A DNA stretch of 64,000 nt from Corynebacterium sp. HMSC27B11. Its GTDB lineage: Bacteria; Actinomycetota; Actinomycetes; Mycobacteriales; Mycobacteriaceae. A model generated the notes under the pieces. That model made no database searches and had not been told where the DNA came from. It saw only the letters and a list, made by a program, of their open reading frames with translations. The position numbers were made by a program, and so were the translations under genes. Shown here one piece after another: positions 42,735 to 51,096 of the stretch. Each line of letters starts with the position of its first letter. The first letter of the stretch is position 1. The stretch lies in NCBI RefSeq assembly GCF_001815985.1, contig NZ_KV823552.1, positions 62,001 through 126,000 on the forward strand, read 5' to 3'.

Positions 42735-45542
42735 CTAGCGACCGGCGACGCCGGGGCCGGTGATGTGCTCCTGCAGCTCCCGGCCATCCTCCGTGGCGTT
42801 CAGGCGTGCGCTCTCCACGAACTGCTCGCGCTGCTCCGCGCGACGGCGGCGCTCCCGGCGGCTGCGCAGCCGCTCGACCCAGCCCTGCCAGGTGTGCGTG
42901 TGCCGCATCGTGGCGGCGTTGTAGTTGTGCCGCAGGATGCGGGAGCTGCGCCACTCGATCATGGTGGAGCTCAGCAGCATGACCACCGTGGCGGCCATCG
43001 GGTTCATCACGCCCGCCACAGCCAGGGTGATCGCGATAGCGTTATACGCCCAGGCCAGCCACACATTCCAGTCCACGGTGTTGCGCACGTGGCGGACGAA
43101 GTTAATCAGGGTGGGGATCGCCATGACGTCGTCCCGAAGCAGGACCACGTCCGCGCTATCGGCCTCCGTCCGGCTCGGGGACCCCATGAGGATGCCGACA
43201 TCCGCCACCCGCAGCGCGCCGATCGAATCCTGATCGCCCACCATCGCTACCCGGTGCCCGCGGGCATGCACGCCGCGCACGGCCTTGGCCTTCTTGCCCG
43301 GCACCACGCCGGCCAGCACGGTAGACGCCCCGATGGAATCCGCCAGGTGGCGGGCAACCGGGTACATGTCGCGGGACATCATCAGCGTCTCCACACCCAT
43401 CGATTCCAGCTCCTCGATCGCGAGGGCGGCGTCGTCCTTAAAAGCATCGGCGACGTTGATGACGCCGCGGTCCTTACCCTTCCAGGACACGACGACGGGG
43501 CTGCCACCGGACAGCGCCGCGGAGGCCAGGTGCGGGTCGCGCACCTCGCCCAGGTCCTTTGGTCGCCAGACCCGGGCGGTGACGCGACGGACGTTCTCGT
43601 CATCCGTCAGCTCCGGGGAGGCCGGCAGCTCGTGCCGGTCGCGGCGCACCACGTCCTTATAGTCCTTCCCCTTCGGCGGGACCGGGACGTCGATGGAACC
43701 CACAAACGTGCCCTCGGCGTTCACCTTCACCTCGCCGGTTTCCAGCCACACGGGGATGGTGTCGAAGCCGGAGTTCGCGTCGCGGGTCTCGCGGTCCGCG
43801 CGGACGATCGCCTTGGAGACCGCGTGCTCGGACTCCATCATCAGCGAGGCCGCGACGCGCAGCACCAGCTCCGGGTGCTCCCCGTGCGCGACCGTCAGGT
43901 TCACCACGTTCATCGGTGCCCGGGTGAGCGTGCCCAGCCGGTTGAAGATGATCGAGTCCACGCCGGAGAGCCGATGGATCGTCGCGCTATCGCGCAGCAA
44001 CATGCCGTAATTCGCCGCCCGAGCCAGGCCCAGGCGCAGGGCCAGAGGCGCGGAGAGTGCCAGCGCCACCGGGCCCACCGCCGCGAGGACGGAGAGGCTG
44101 GTCGCCACGGCCGCGTCTAGGGAGCCGTTGAAGATCAGCCACATGCAGAAGTTCACCACCGCGATGGCAAAAGCCCACGGCACCAGCAGGCCGGCCGAGC
44201 GGTTGGTGATCTGCGCCATCCGGTTCTCGTCCTGCGCGGCGTGGGTGAACCAGCGCCCCATCGCGGCCAGGCGGGTGTGCGAGCCAGTGGCGTAGGCGCG
44301 CACCTTGAGCGTCTGCCCGTGATTCGTCGCCCCGGCGTAAATCCGGTCGCCGACCACGAGCTCCTTCTTGCGGTCCACTCCCCCGACCGGCCCCATGTCC
44401 ACGACGCCGCGGCCGCTGATAACCTCGCCGTCCACCGGGCACGTCATTCCCGTTTCCAGCAGGACGTCGTCGCCGCGCCTGATCTCCGCGGTGGAGATGA
44501 CCTTCTTCTCCGACTTGTTCTTCCGAATGACGGTGATCGGCTCGTTCTTCGGCGGTTGCAGCACCGCCAGCACGGCCCGGGTGCGGATCTGGTTCCGCCG
44601 GGAAAGGAGGCGACCGAAGAGCAGCAGGATCGTCACGCCGCACGCGACGTCGAAAAAGATCGCACCCTCGAAACTCGGATCCGACCAGGTGCGGGCCAGC
44701 CACACGGTGTTGGCCCGCCACGTCGGGTCGGAGGCGGAGGTCGTGATCAGGGAGAGCACGGAGAAGCCGTAGGCCAGCAGGATCGCTAGGCTGCTCGCCC
44801 CGTCGAGGGCGGACATGCTGCGGCGCACACCGGCGACCATCGCGCGGTGGAAGGGCCAGGCCGACCAGCCGACGACGACCGTGGACAGCGCCAGGCAGAC
44901 CCACTGCCACCAGTCGAACTGCAGGGAGGGGATCATCTGCATCGCCACGACAGGCAGGCCGAAGACGACCGCGATGATGAGCCGCCAGGCGGTCACCAGC
45001 TCGCGGGCGGTGTGCAGCACCTCACCGGCGCGGGCCTCCCCACGGCGGCGCGCCCCCGCACCCTCCTTGCGGCGCCGGGCGGCCATGATGGCACGCTCGC
45101 GGGCGGATTCGCGGCGGGACCGGATGCGCGGGTCCTGCTTCGTCAGTCGCGTGGCGCGGCGGCGCAGCGAGGAGGCGGTGAGATGCCCGCGGATCCCGGC
45201 GTCCTCGAGGTGGCGCTGCACCTCGTCGGGCCGCACGCTATCCAGCGCGGAGATCCACACCATGTTGGCGGAGTACACGACCACTGCCTCGACCCCGTCG
45301 ATGGCGTTGAGCTCGTACTCCAGGGAGGTCGCCTGCGCCGCCGACTCCAGGTTTTCCAGGTGGAAGGCGTAGGACGAAAGTCCGTTGCCCGTGCTGAGCA
45401 CGTTGCTGTGTTCTTCGGCGTCGTACTTTTCGACGTCCACGCCGGCCGCTTCGGCCGCGCTGCGGGCCTGCGCGATCGCCAGGTCGAGTTCCTGGATGTC
45501 GTCGCCCCGCCCGGGTTGGGGTGTGGAGAATTTTCCCGCCAT
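42735..45542 (-). CDS. P-type ATPase homologue with degenerate catalytic motifs
   Basis: The 935-residue protein has the layout of a P1B-type ATPase: a ferredoxin-like N-domain (LEYELNAIDGVEAVVVYSAN), helices, an actuator domain, core helices and a HAD domain. The key residues are replaced. The phosphorylation site DKTGTLT reads NRLGTLT (Asn534 in place of Asp). The TGE loop reads GPVGGVDR. The membrane CPC motif reads VGPVALALSA. The GDGxNDxP hinge reads GDQDSIGAL (from Asp770). Transport by the usual cycle is therefore not expected. Yet the frame is open throughout, so it is probably kept for another role such as a regulatory or structural membrane protein. It begins 10 nt after the membrane protein gene at 45552-46475, likely an operon. 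Confidence 0.85.
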   Translation of the reverse strand: MAGKFSTPQPGRGDDIQELDLAIAQARSAAEAAGVDVEKYDAEEHSNVLSTGNGLSSYAFHLENLESAAQATSLEYELNAIDGVEAVVVYSANMVWISALDSVRPDEVQRHLEDAGIRGHLTASSLRRRATRLTKQDPRIRSRRESARERAIMAARRRKEGAGARRRGEARAGEVLHTARELVTAWRLIIAVVFGLPVVAMQMIPSLQFDWWQWVCLALSTVVVGWSAWPFHRAMVAGVRRSMSALDGASSLAILLAYGFSVLSLITTSASDPTWRANTVWLARTWSDPSFEGAIFFDVACGVTILLLFGRLLSRRNQIRTRAVLAVLQPPKNEPITVIRKNKSEKKVISTAEIRRGDDVLLETGMTCPVDGEVISGRGVVDMGPVGGVDRKKELVVGDRIYAGATNHGQTLKVRAYATGSHTRLAAMGRWFTHAAQDENRMAQITNRSAGLLVPWAFAIAVVNFCMWLIFNGSLDAAVATSLSVLAAVGPVALALSAPLALRLGLARAANYGMLLRDSATIHRLSGVDSIIFNRLGTLTRAPMNVVNLTVAHGEHPELVLRVAASLMMESEHAVSKAIVRADRETRDANSGFDTIPVWLETGEVKVNAEGTFVGSIDVPVPPKGKDYKDVVRRDRHELPASPELTDDENVRRVTARVWRPKDLGEVRDPHLASAALSGGSPVVVSWKGKDRGVINVADAFKDDAALAIEELESMGVETLMMSRDMYPVARHLADSIGASTVLAGVVPGKKAKAVRGVHARGHRVAMVGDQDSIGALRVADVGILMGSPSRTEADSADVVLLRDDVMAIPTLINFVRHVRNTVDWNVWLAWAYNAIAITLAVAGVMNPMAATVVMLLSSTMIEWRSSRILRHNYNAATMRHTHTWQGWVERLRSRRERRRRAEQREQFVESARLNATEDGRELQEHITGPGVAGR

Positions 45543-45551
45543 CGGCTCAGC

Positions 45552-46475
45552 TTAGGCCTTATCTTCGCTATCGGCACTCTCATCCTGGGACTTCCCCCAG
45601 GGGATGCGACGCTTCTTTCCACTCTTGTGCTTATCGCGCTCGCGGCGGGCCTGCTCGTATTCCTCGGCATAGCGCTCGACCTCTTCGCGGCTCGGGATGC
45701 CGAACCACTCCTCGTTACCGGGGCGGGACATGAACCACATGCCCACGCCCGCGGTCACGCCGGCCAGGATGCTGAGCACGCCGAGGGCGAGGACGAAGCC
45801 GACCGCCATCGTCGATGGCCCGGAGGACAGGCTCATCAGCACCGCGGTGAGCATGAGGTAGACCGAGCCCACGTTGAGGAACATGCGGGAATACACCGCG
45901 CCTCGCCCGGCGCGCAGCGTGAGCCACGCGCAGATCAGGGCCGCGATGATGAGCCAGGCGGTCGTCAGGGCATTCGTCCCCAGGACGAGGGTGTCGATGG
46001 AGACGTTCTCCGTCACCTCGTCGGGAACACCGGCCCCCTCCTCAATCGTCTTGGTGACGGTGCGGCGCAGGTCGCGGTCGTCGCTCAAGTTCGCGGCGAA
46101 CTGGACCAGGGCGTAGAAGATCTGCAGGCCGCTGACCGCCAGCCAGGCGCGCACGCCCAGGCGGACGTTCTCCGGGGCCCCCTTGAGGCTCGGCGCCAGG
46201 CCATCCGGGCGGCCCACCTTCGGTGGCTTCGGCAGCTCCGGGGGCATGCCCGGGTTCGGGCTTCCCTGATTCTTAGAGCCATTGCCAGACTGCCACTGAT
46301 TGTCCCGCCCCTGAGGGTTGTTCCAACCGGGCCCGACCGGGCCGCCGTCCTCCGGCTTGGGGTAGCCGGGGATGTGCCCGTTATCGGGGCTGGCCTCCCA
46401 TTGCCGGCCCTGCTGGCCGCGCGGCCGCGGCGGACGGGACTGCCCGGAGGGAGTGGGAGAAGAAGAATTGCTCAT
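45552..46475 (-). CDS. Pro/Gly-rich membrane protein with four helices
   Basis: The 307-residue product starts at ATG 46475 with a long disordered Pro/Gly/Asn-rich N-terminus (residues 1-115). Four hydrophobic helices follow, near residues 115-130, 170-190, 205-225 and 230-255 (GLQIFYALVQFAANL, TTAWLIIAALICAWLTLRAG, VYLMLTAVLMSLSSG, ALGVLSILAGVTAGVGMWFM). The tail is charged and contains REEVERYAEEYEQARRERDK. By position it may match the mycobacterial membrane protein downstream of hemB (Rv0513); function is unknown. A hairpin lies between hemB and this gene. Confidence 0.75.
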   Translation of the reverse strand: MSNSSSPTPSGQSRPPRPRGQQGRQWEASPDNGHIPGYPKPEDGGPVGPGWNNPQGRDNQWQSGNGSKNQGSPNPGMPPELPKPPKVGRPDGLAPSLKGAPENVRLGVRAWLAVSGLQIFYALVQFAANLSDDRDLRRTVTKTIEEGAGVPDEVTENVSIDTLVLGTNALTTAWLIIAALICAWLTLRAGRGAVYSRMFLNVGSVYLMLTAVLMSLSSGPSTMAVGFVLALGVLSILAGVTAGVGMWFMSRPGNEEWFGIPSREEVERYAEEYEQARRERDKHKSGKKRRIPWGKSQDESADSEDKA

Positions 46476-46511
46476 AAATCGCAGATCAAGGGGTCGTGGG
46501 GAGAAAATACA

Positions 46512-46538
46512 TGCCGACAATCAGCGGGATTGTCGGCA
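46512..46538 (-). terminator. Hairpin after hemB
   Basis: TGCCGACAATC and its inverse GATTGTCGGCA pair perfectly over 11 bp across a 5-nt loop, followed on the minus strand by TGTATTTTC. It lies about 10 nt beyond the hemB stop and would separate hemB from the membrane protein gene. Confidence 0.75.
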
Positions 46539-46548
46539 CATCCTTCGG

Positions 46549-47574
46549 CTAGCCGCGCAGCATCTTCGCGACGGTCGTTGCCCAATAGGTCAGGATGATG
46601 TCCGCACCGGCGCGGCGAATCCCCGTCAGGGACTCCATGATCGCCGGCTCCAGATCGATCCAACCGTTCTGGGCTGCTGCACTGATCATCGCATATTCAC
46701 CGGACACCTGATAAGCGGCCACCGGAACCGGGGACATGTCCGCGACCTCCCGCAGCACGTCCAGGTACGGCATCGCGGGCTTGACCATCACCATGTCCGC
46801 GCCCTCGTCGATATCCATCTGGGTCTCCAGCAGGGATTCCCGGCGGTTGCGGGGGTCCTGCTGATAGGTGCGGCGGTCGCCGGTCAGGCTGGAGCCGACG
46901 GCCTCGCGGAACGGGCCGTAGAAGGCGGAGGCGTACTTCGCGGAGTAGGCCATGATGGAGACGTCCTCGTGGCCGGAGGCGTCCAGGGCCGCGCGGATGA
47001 CCGCGACCTGGCCATCCATCATTCCGGACGGGCTAACGATGTGAGCGCCGGCGTCCGCCTGGGCGACCGCGAGGGCGGCGTACTGCTCCAGGGTGGCGTC
47101 GTTGTCCACGATCTGCTGGCCAAAAGCGTCCTCGCCCTGCACCCCGCAGTGGCCGTGGTCGGTGAATTCATCGAGGCAGGTATCGGCCATGACGAGGATG
47201 TCGTTGCCGAATTCCTTACGGATCGCACGGAGGTTTTTGTTCAAGATCCCCTCCGGGTCCACCCCCACTGAGCCGGTGGCGTCCTTATCCTCGTCCAGCG
47301 GGACACCGAAGAGGTCGATGGAGCCCACTCCCGCCTCCGCGGCTTCCTCCACGGCACGCAGCAGAGAGTCGGTGGTGTGCTGGTAGACCCCAGGCAGGGA
47401 GCTGATTGGCTTGGCCTCGGTCAGGCCGTCCGCAACGAACATCGGCAGGACGAGCTGGCTCGGGTTCAGGCTGGTCTCCGCCGTGAAATCGCGCATCACC
47501 GGGTTGGTGCGCAGGCGGCGCGGGCGGCGGGGAATATTGAACTGCAGCTGGGAATTCTGTGCGGATTCAGACAT
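46549..47574 (-). CDS. hemB: Delta-aminolevulinic acid dehydratase (porphobilinogen synthase)
   Basis: The 341-residue enzyme condenses two 5-aminolevulinates to porphobilinogen. The active-site lysines are in [19 protein letters not shown] and [32 protein letters not shown] is diagnostic. The metal region reads [16 protein letters not shown]: two of the three cysteines of the zinc type remain, with Asp at the middle place. ATG 47574 ([20 protein letters not shown]) is chosen because TACCAT (47582-47587) lies 7 nt upstream and the frame before it is not protein-like. Confidence 0.95.
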   Translation of the reverse strand: MSESAQNSQLQFNIPRRPRRLRTNPVMRDFTAETSLNPSQLVLPMFVADGLTEAKPISSLPGVYQHTTDSLLRAVEEAAEAGVGSIDLFGVPLDEDKDATGSVGVDPEGILNKNLRAIRKEFGNDILVMADTCLDEFTDHGHCGVQGEDAFGQQIVDNDATLEQYAALAVAQADAGAHIVSPSGMMDGQVAVIRAALDASGHEDVSIMAYSAKYASAFYGPFREAVGSSLTGDRRTYQQDPRNRRESLLETQMDIDEGADMVMVKPAMPYLDVLREVADMSPVPVAAYQVSGEYAMISAAAQNGWIDLEPAIMESLTGIRRAGADIILTYWATTVAKMLRG

Positions 47575-47581
47575 AGCACCG

Positions 47582-47587
47582 ATGGTA
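47582..47587 (-). promoter_or_regulatory. -10 box (TACCAT) of leaderless hemB
   Basis: TACCAT lies 7 nt upstream of ATG 47574 on the minus strand. Confidence 0.45.
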
Positions 47588-47699
47588 CGCCACGGGGCAG
47601 ACACCACCGTTGCCTCTGCCCATCGCGCTCTGGCAGGCTGTGCGGCGCCGACGGCTGCGCAGGGATTCCCGGTGCCGGCTGAGCCTCCTGGACGGGTTT

Positions 47700-48242
47700 T
47701 TATTCGGCTGTGTCCTCGGATAGGCGCACGGCCCAGGTCACGGTCTCGTCGCCGTCCTCCGTGATCCACAGGGCCTCGACGGTGGCCCGCAGCCCCGCCG
47801 AACCTTCCACCTCAGCGAGCAGCTCCGCCGGCGGATGGATCATCGTTCCGAGCAGCGTGCGCCGCACCTCGGCCCCGGCGCGCGCCTCGCCGGCCTCCGC
47901 GATGAGCAGTGGCTCGCGCGGCTCCTTGAAGTCCGGGGTGCCCACCTCGCCGCGGACGTACAGCCGAACCTCGCTGGGCACGTGCGGGCTGGCGATCACA
48001 AACGGGTCCGCCGCGTTCACCGCGGGCAGCTCACCCCAGGCCACCAGTCCGATCTGCTGTTTCTGCCCCTTGGCTCCGCCCCACGCGCTCGTCGCGAGGA
48101 TCGGGGCGTCCTCACCCTGGGCGAAAGCCTCCGGAAGACCGTCGAAGTCCGTAAGAGCTCGCACTGGGACCACGTTGCGGGTGTCCTGCGGCGGTGTGCC
48201 GCCAGCTGGGCTGGAACCGCCGTGCTTCTTCTTTGCTGCCAT
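47700..48242 (-). CDS. Hypothetical protein of the hem cluster
   Basis: The 180-residue product starts [19 protein letters not shown], a basic disordered head. One compact soluble domain follows ([60 protein letters not shown]). No signal peptide, membrane helix or catalytic motif is visible. I do not recognise the family. It starts 5 nt after the stop of the nitrite reductase gene on the same strand, so it is probably co-transcribed with it. Codon use and GC match the neighbours. Confidence 0.7.
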   Translation of the reverse strand: MAAKKKHGGSSPAGGTPPQDTRNVVPVRALTDFDGLPEAFAQGEDAPILATSAWGGAKGQKQQIGLVAWGELPAVNAADPFVIASPHVPSEVRLYVRGEVGTPDFKEPREPLLIAEAGEARAGAEVRRTLLGTMIHPPAELLAEVEGSAGLRATVEALWITEDGDETVTWAVRLSEDTAE

Positions 48243-48247
48243 GGCCC

Positions 48248-51007
48248 CTACTTCACCACAACATGCCCCGTCGCGCCGCGTTCGGCGTCCACAAAACGGT
48301 GGTTGACGAAGGTGTACGTCCCCGCCTCCGGGAATTCCGCCTCCACGAATCCACCCTGTGCGGGCTGAAGGTCGAGCGCCTGCCCAGCACCGGAAGGCTG
48401 ATTACGCACTGTGTAGGCGCCCTCCTTGTACATCACCGGGAATTGCGTCCCCACGATATGGAAACTCTCGGCGATATTCGGGCCAGCGTTGAGCAACCAG
48501 AACCGTGCCCGCTGCCCTGGCTCCAGGCGCAACGGGGACTGAACGTACTGGTTCTCCAGCCCGTTAAACACCACCGCGCTCGGTTGGGCGGCCTGCAGGA
48601 GCTCCTCGTCTACCGGCTGCTCCGAGTCTGAGTCCAGGCCGTAGACCTCCGACTGCACCAGCAGGAACTCCTTGTCCACCGGATCCAAGTCCGGCGGATC
48701 GATGATCACTGCGCCGAACATGCCGGCCGCCACGTGCAAGCTCATCGGCATTGTCGCGCAGTGGTACATCCAAATCCCGGCGTTATCTGCAGTGAAACGG
48801 TAAGTCAGCTGCTCCCCCGGGGCGATGTCTCGCATGGGTTCATCCGGGGAGACGATGCCCGCGTGGAAGTCGATGGAGTGGTTCATCGTGCCGGAGTTCT
48901 TCAGCACGATTTCGAAGGTATCCCCGACCTTGCCACGCAGGGTTGGTCCCATCGGTTTGCCGTTGAAGGTCCACCAACCGCGGGTGGCTCCGCCTTCGTG
49001 CGGGGTTCCCTGGACCTGCTGGACGTCGATCGTGATCCGGTGGGTGCGGTTCGCGCTCGCCGGTGCGAGTTCCGGGTCCCGCATCCAGGCCGGGTCGAGC
49101 GGTGTATCGGGGATTTCCTCGCCTGGGCTCCCGGAGCCGGCACCATGAGCAGTGTGTCCCGACCGGGTTCCTCCGCCGGAAGTCTGTGACGCATCGCCAT
49201 CGCCGCTGGTGTGGACCATGAAGGTCATGCCCTGCATGCGGTGCCCCGCAATGGTGCACCACCCTTCCACGTCCGCGCTGATGATTCCGGCGTCGAGCAC
49301 ACGAGTGTCGCCCGGGGACACGCGCCCCGTTTCGGCCCCGGTTGCGAGTTTCAGGTCGTGGTCCTGCTTGTCATCGTTGGTGAGCACGAGTTCGAGTTTG
49401 TCGCCGGGTTCTACGGTGACACTGTCGGGGTGGAAGGCCATGCCCTTGGCGGACACCTCCACCCGCACGGTGTTGCCCGTGGGGACGATCTGCGAGTCGG
49501 CGGTCGTGTTCGTGGCACCACCGGATCCCCCAAGAGCTGCCCCGCTGGCGAGCACCAGGGCAATCGTCGCGATGGCAGCGGCTACTTCGGCGACGCCACC
49601 GCGCCGTGTGCTGCCCACCGGGTTCTCGCGGTTTTCTGACACCCCTGTGGTTGCCTCGTCGGGTTGCTCTGCGGGCTCGTTCTCGGGGCGCTCGGCCACT
49701 GTCTCTCGGCGCCCACGCGCGATGGCCGCCAGGCGTGCGCCTTGAGCCTTAACCGCCCTAGGAATCAGGGGCACCACGAGAGCGAGTGGCAGGAGGGTCA
49801 GCACCGACACGGCAACCTTCAGCCAGCTACTGATCGGCAGCAGCCACACCGCCAAACCCAGGTTCAGCAGCACCGTGCGGAATGGTCCAGCCCAATCCAA
49901 AGCCTTCAGCCCCGCGGTAACGGCGGGGCGTGGGCCACCAATCGTGGTCGGCAGCAGATAGCTCATCACCCCCAGCAACAGCTGGGCCGCAAAGCCCACG
50001 GTCAACGCCAGCGTTGGCAGCGTGGCCTCGCTGGCCGGGGTGCCGATGGCGATCTGACCTGCGAGCCACAGCAGGCCGCCGATGAGCCACAGCGGGGCAG
50101 CCACCATGGCTACGCCCGCAAACACCGGTGCGTTCCCATTAAAGATCCCCTGCAGAACCGCTGGGGCATAGGTAGACAACAGGATCCCCCAGGCGGCCAC
50201 ATAAGCGACAAGCCCGCCAAGGACCACGAAGCGCTGGTCAAGGAGCGCGCCACCGCCGATGCTGAGGACTCCAATCCCCTGCAGGATGATCACGCCCCAC
50301 AGCCGCCGAGCCGCATGCCCCACCCCAGGACGTCCGTCGCGTGTCTTGTCGCTGTCCAGCGCGCTCTGCAGTTGCGGGGCGAGGAATGTCAGGCTGGCGG
50401 ACGCAGCAAAGCCCAAAAAGCCCAGCACGTTCACCGCGGTGTGTGCCAGCAGGAGGCGTTCTTGCCACGGTGAGGACATGCCCACTGCCAGGAGTGCGCC
50501 CGCGATCGCGCCAATCGGTAGGAACAGGGCTGCAAGAATATATGCGCTGACGGGCACCAGCGGCAGGCTGTGCTCCATGTGTGCCCGGGCTGTGCGAGCC
50601 TGCCGCAGCAGGCTTAGTGCGTGCGAGCACAAGCTCAGCCCCACGATCGCAGCACCAGCGACGGTGATGCTGTGCGCGATCGTTAACGCGGCATCGAAAG
50701 CACCTTCGGCCCCCTTGCCGAGCTGACCGATCATCGTCAACGCAATACCTGTGTTGAGCACCCAGATGCGCCTCAGCTGGCGCGGCCGAGCGGAATCCGG
50801 GCATCGCTGGTCTAGCAGCTGTTCGGTGAAGCGTTGGGACCACACGACGATGGAGTTGGTCACCGCACCCAAGGTCAGCAGGTGGATGAGCACCCAGCGG
50901 TATTCGGGCAAAGCGGGGTGCACGAACCCGGCGACCAGCAGGAGACTCAGCCAAATGTTGACCGGGCGCCCGGCCCGCCGGTGCCACGACCGCCGACTAT
51001 CATGCAT
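48248..51007 (-). CDS. Membrane-fused copper nitrite reductase (NirK-type) with extra cupredoxin
   Basis: The 919-residue protein joins three parts. Residues 1 to about 430 form a polytopic membrane domain of roughly 11-12 helices with several helix-borne His (LIHLLTLGAVTNSIVVW, LTIAHSITVAGAAIVG). Residues about 490-600 are a cupredoxin with WCTIAGHRMQGMTF copper ligands. The C-terminal part is a two-domain NirK. It keeps His710, Asp713 and His715 in NHSIDFHA, His749-Cys750 and His758/Met763 in YHCATMPMSLHVAAGM, and the domain-2 His in SFHIVGTQF. All type 1 and type 2 ligands thus appear present, so reduction of nitrite to NO on the outer face is likely. ATG 51007 has AAAAGGAG 8 nt upstream. 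Confidence 0.85.
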   Translation of the reverse strand: MHDSRRSWHRRAGRPVNIWLSLLLVAGFVHPALPEYRWVLIHLLTLGAVTNSIVVWSQRFTEQLLDQRCPDSARPRQLRRIWVLNTGIALTMIGQLGKGAEGAFDAALTIAHSITVAGAAIVGLSLCSHALSLLRQARTARAHMEHSLPLVPVSAYILAALFLPIGAIAGALLAVGMSSPWQERLLLAHTAVNVLGFLGFAASASLTFLAPQLQSALDSDKTRDGRPGVGHAARRLWGVIILQGIGVLSIGGGALLDQRFVVLGGLVAYVAAWGILLSTYAPAVLQGIFNGNAPVFAGVAMVAAPLWLIGGLLWLAGQIAIGTPASEATLPTLALTVGFAAQLLLGVMSYLLPTTIGGPRPAVTAGLKALDWAGPFRTVLLNLGLAVWLLPISSWLKVAVSVLTLLPLALVVPLIPRAVKAQGARLAAIARGRRETVAERPENEPAEQPDEATTGVSENRENPVGSTRRGGVAEVAAAIATIALVLASGAALGGSGGATNTTADSQIVPTGNTVRVEVSAKGMAFHPDSVTVEPGDKLELVLTNDDKQDHDLKLATGAETGRVSPGDTRVLDAGIISADVEGWCTIAGHRMQGMTFMVHTSGDGDASQTSGGGTRSGHTAHGAGSGSPGEEIPDTPLDPAWMRDPELAPASANRTHRITIDVQQVQGTPHEGGATRGWWTFNGKPMGPTLRGKVGDTFEIVLKNSGTMNHSIDFHAGIVSPDEPMRDIAPGEQLTYRFTADNAGIWMYHCATMPMSLHVAAGMFGAVIIDPPDLDPVDKEFLLVQSEVYGLDSDSEQPVDEELLQAAQPSAVVFNGLENQYVQSPLRLEPGQRARFWLLNAGPNIAESFHIVGTQFPVMYKEGAYTVRNQPSGAGQALDLQPAQGGFVEAEFPEAGTYTFVNHRFVDAERGATGHVVVK

Positions 51008-51096
51008 CCCAGATACTCCTTTTCCCATGTTTCTAGCTTACTGGGACGCGCAAACCCGCCGGCATCACGTGCCGACGGGTGTCATGGCTTCTCCCC

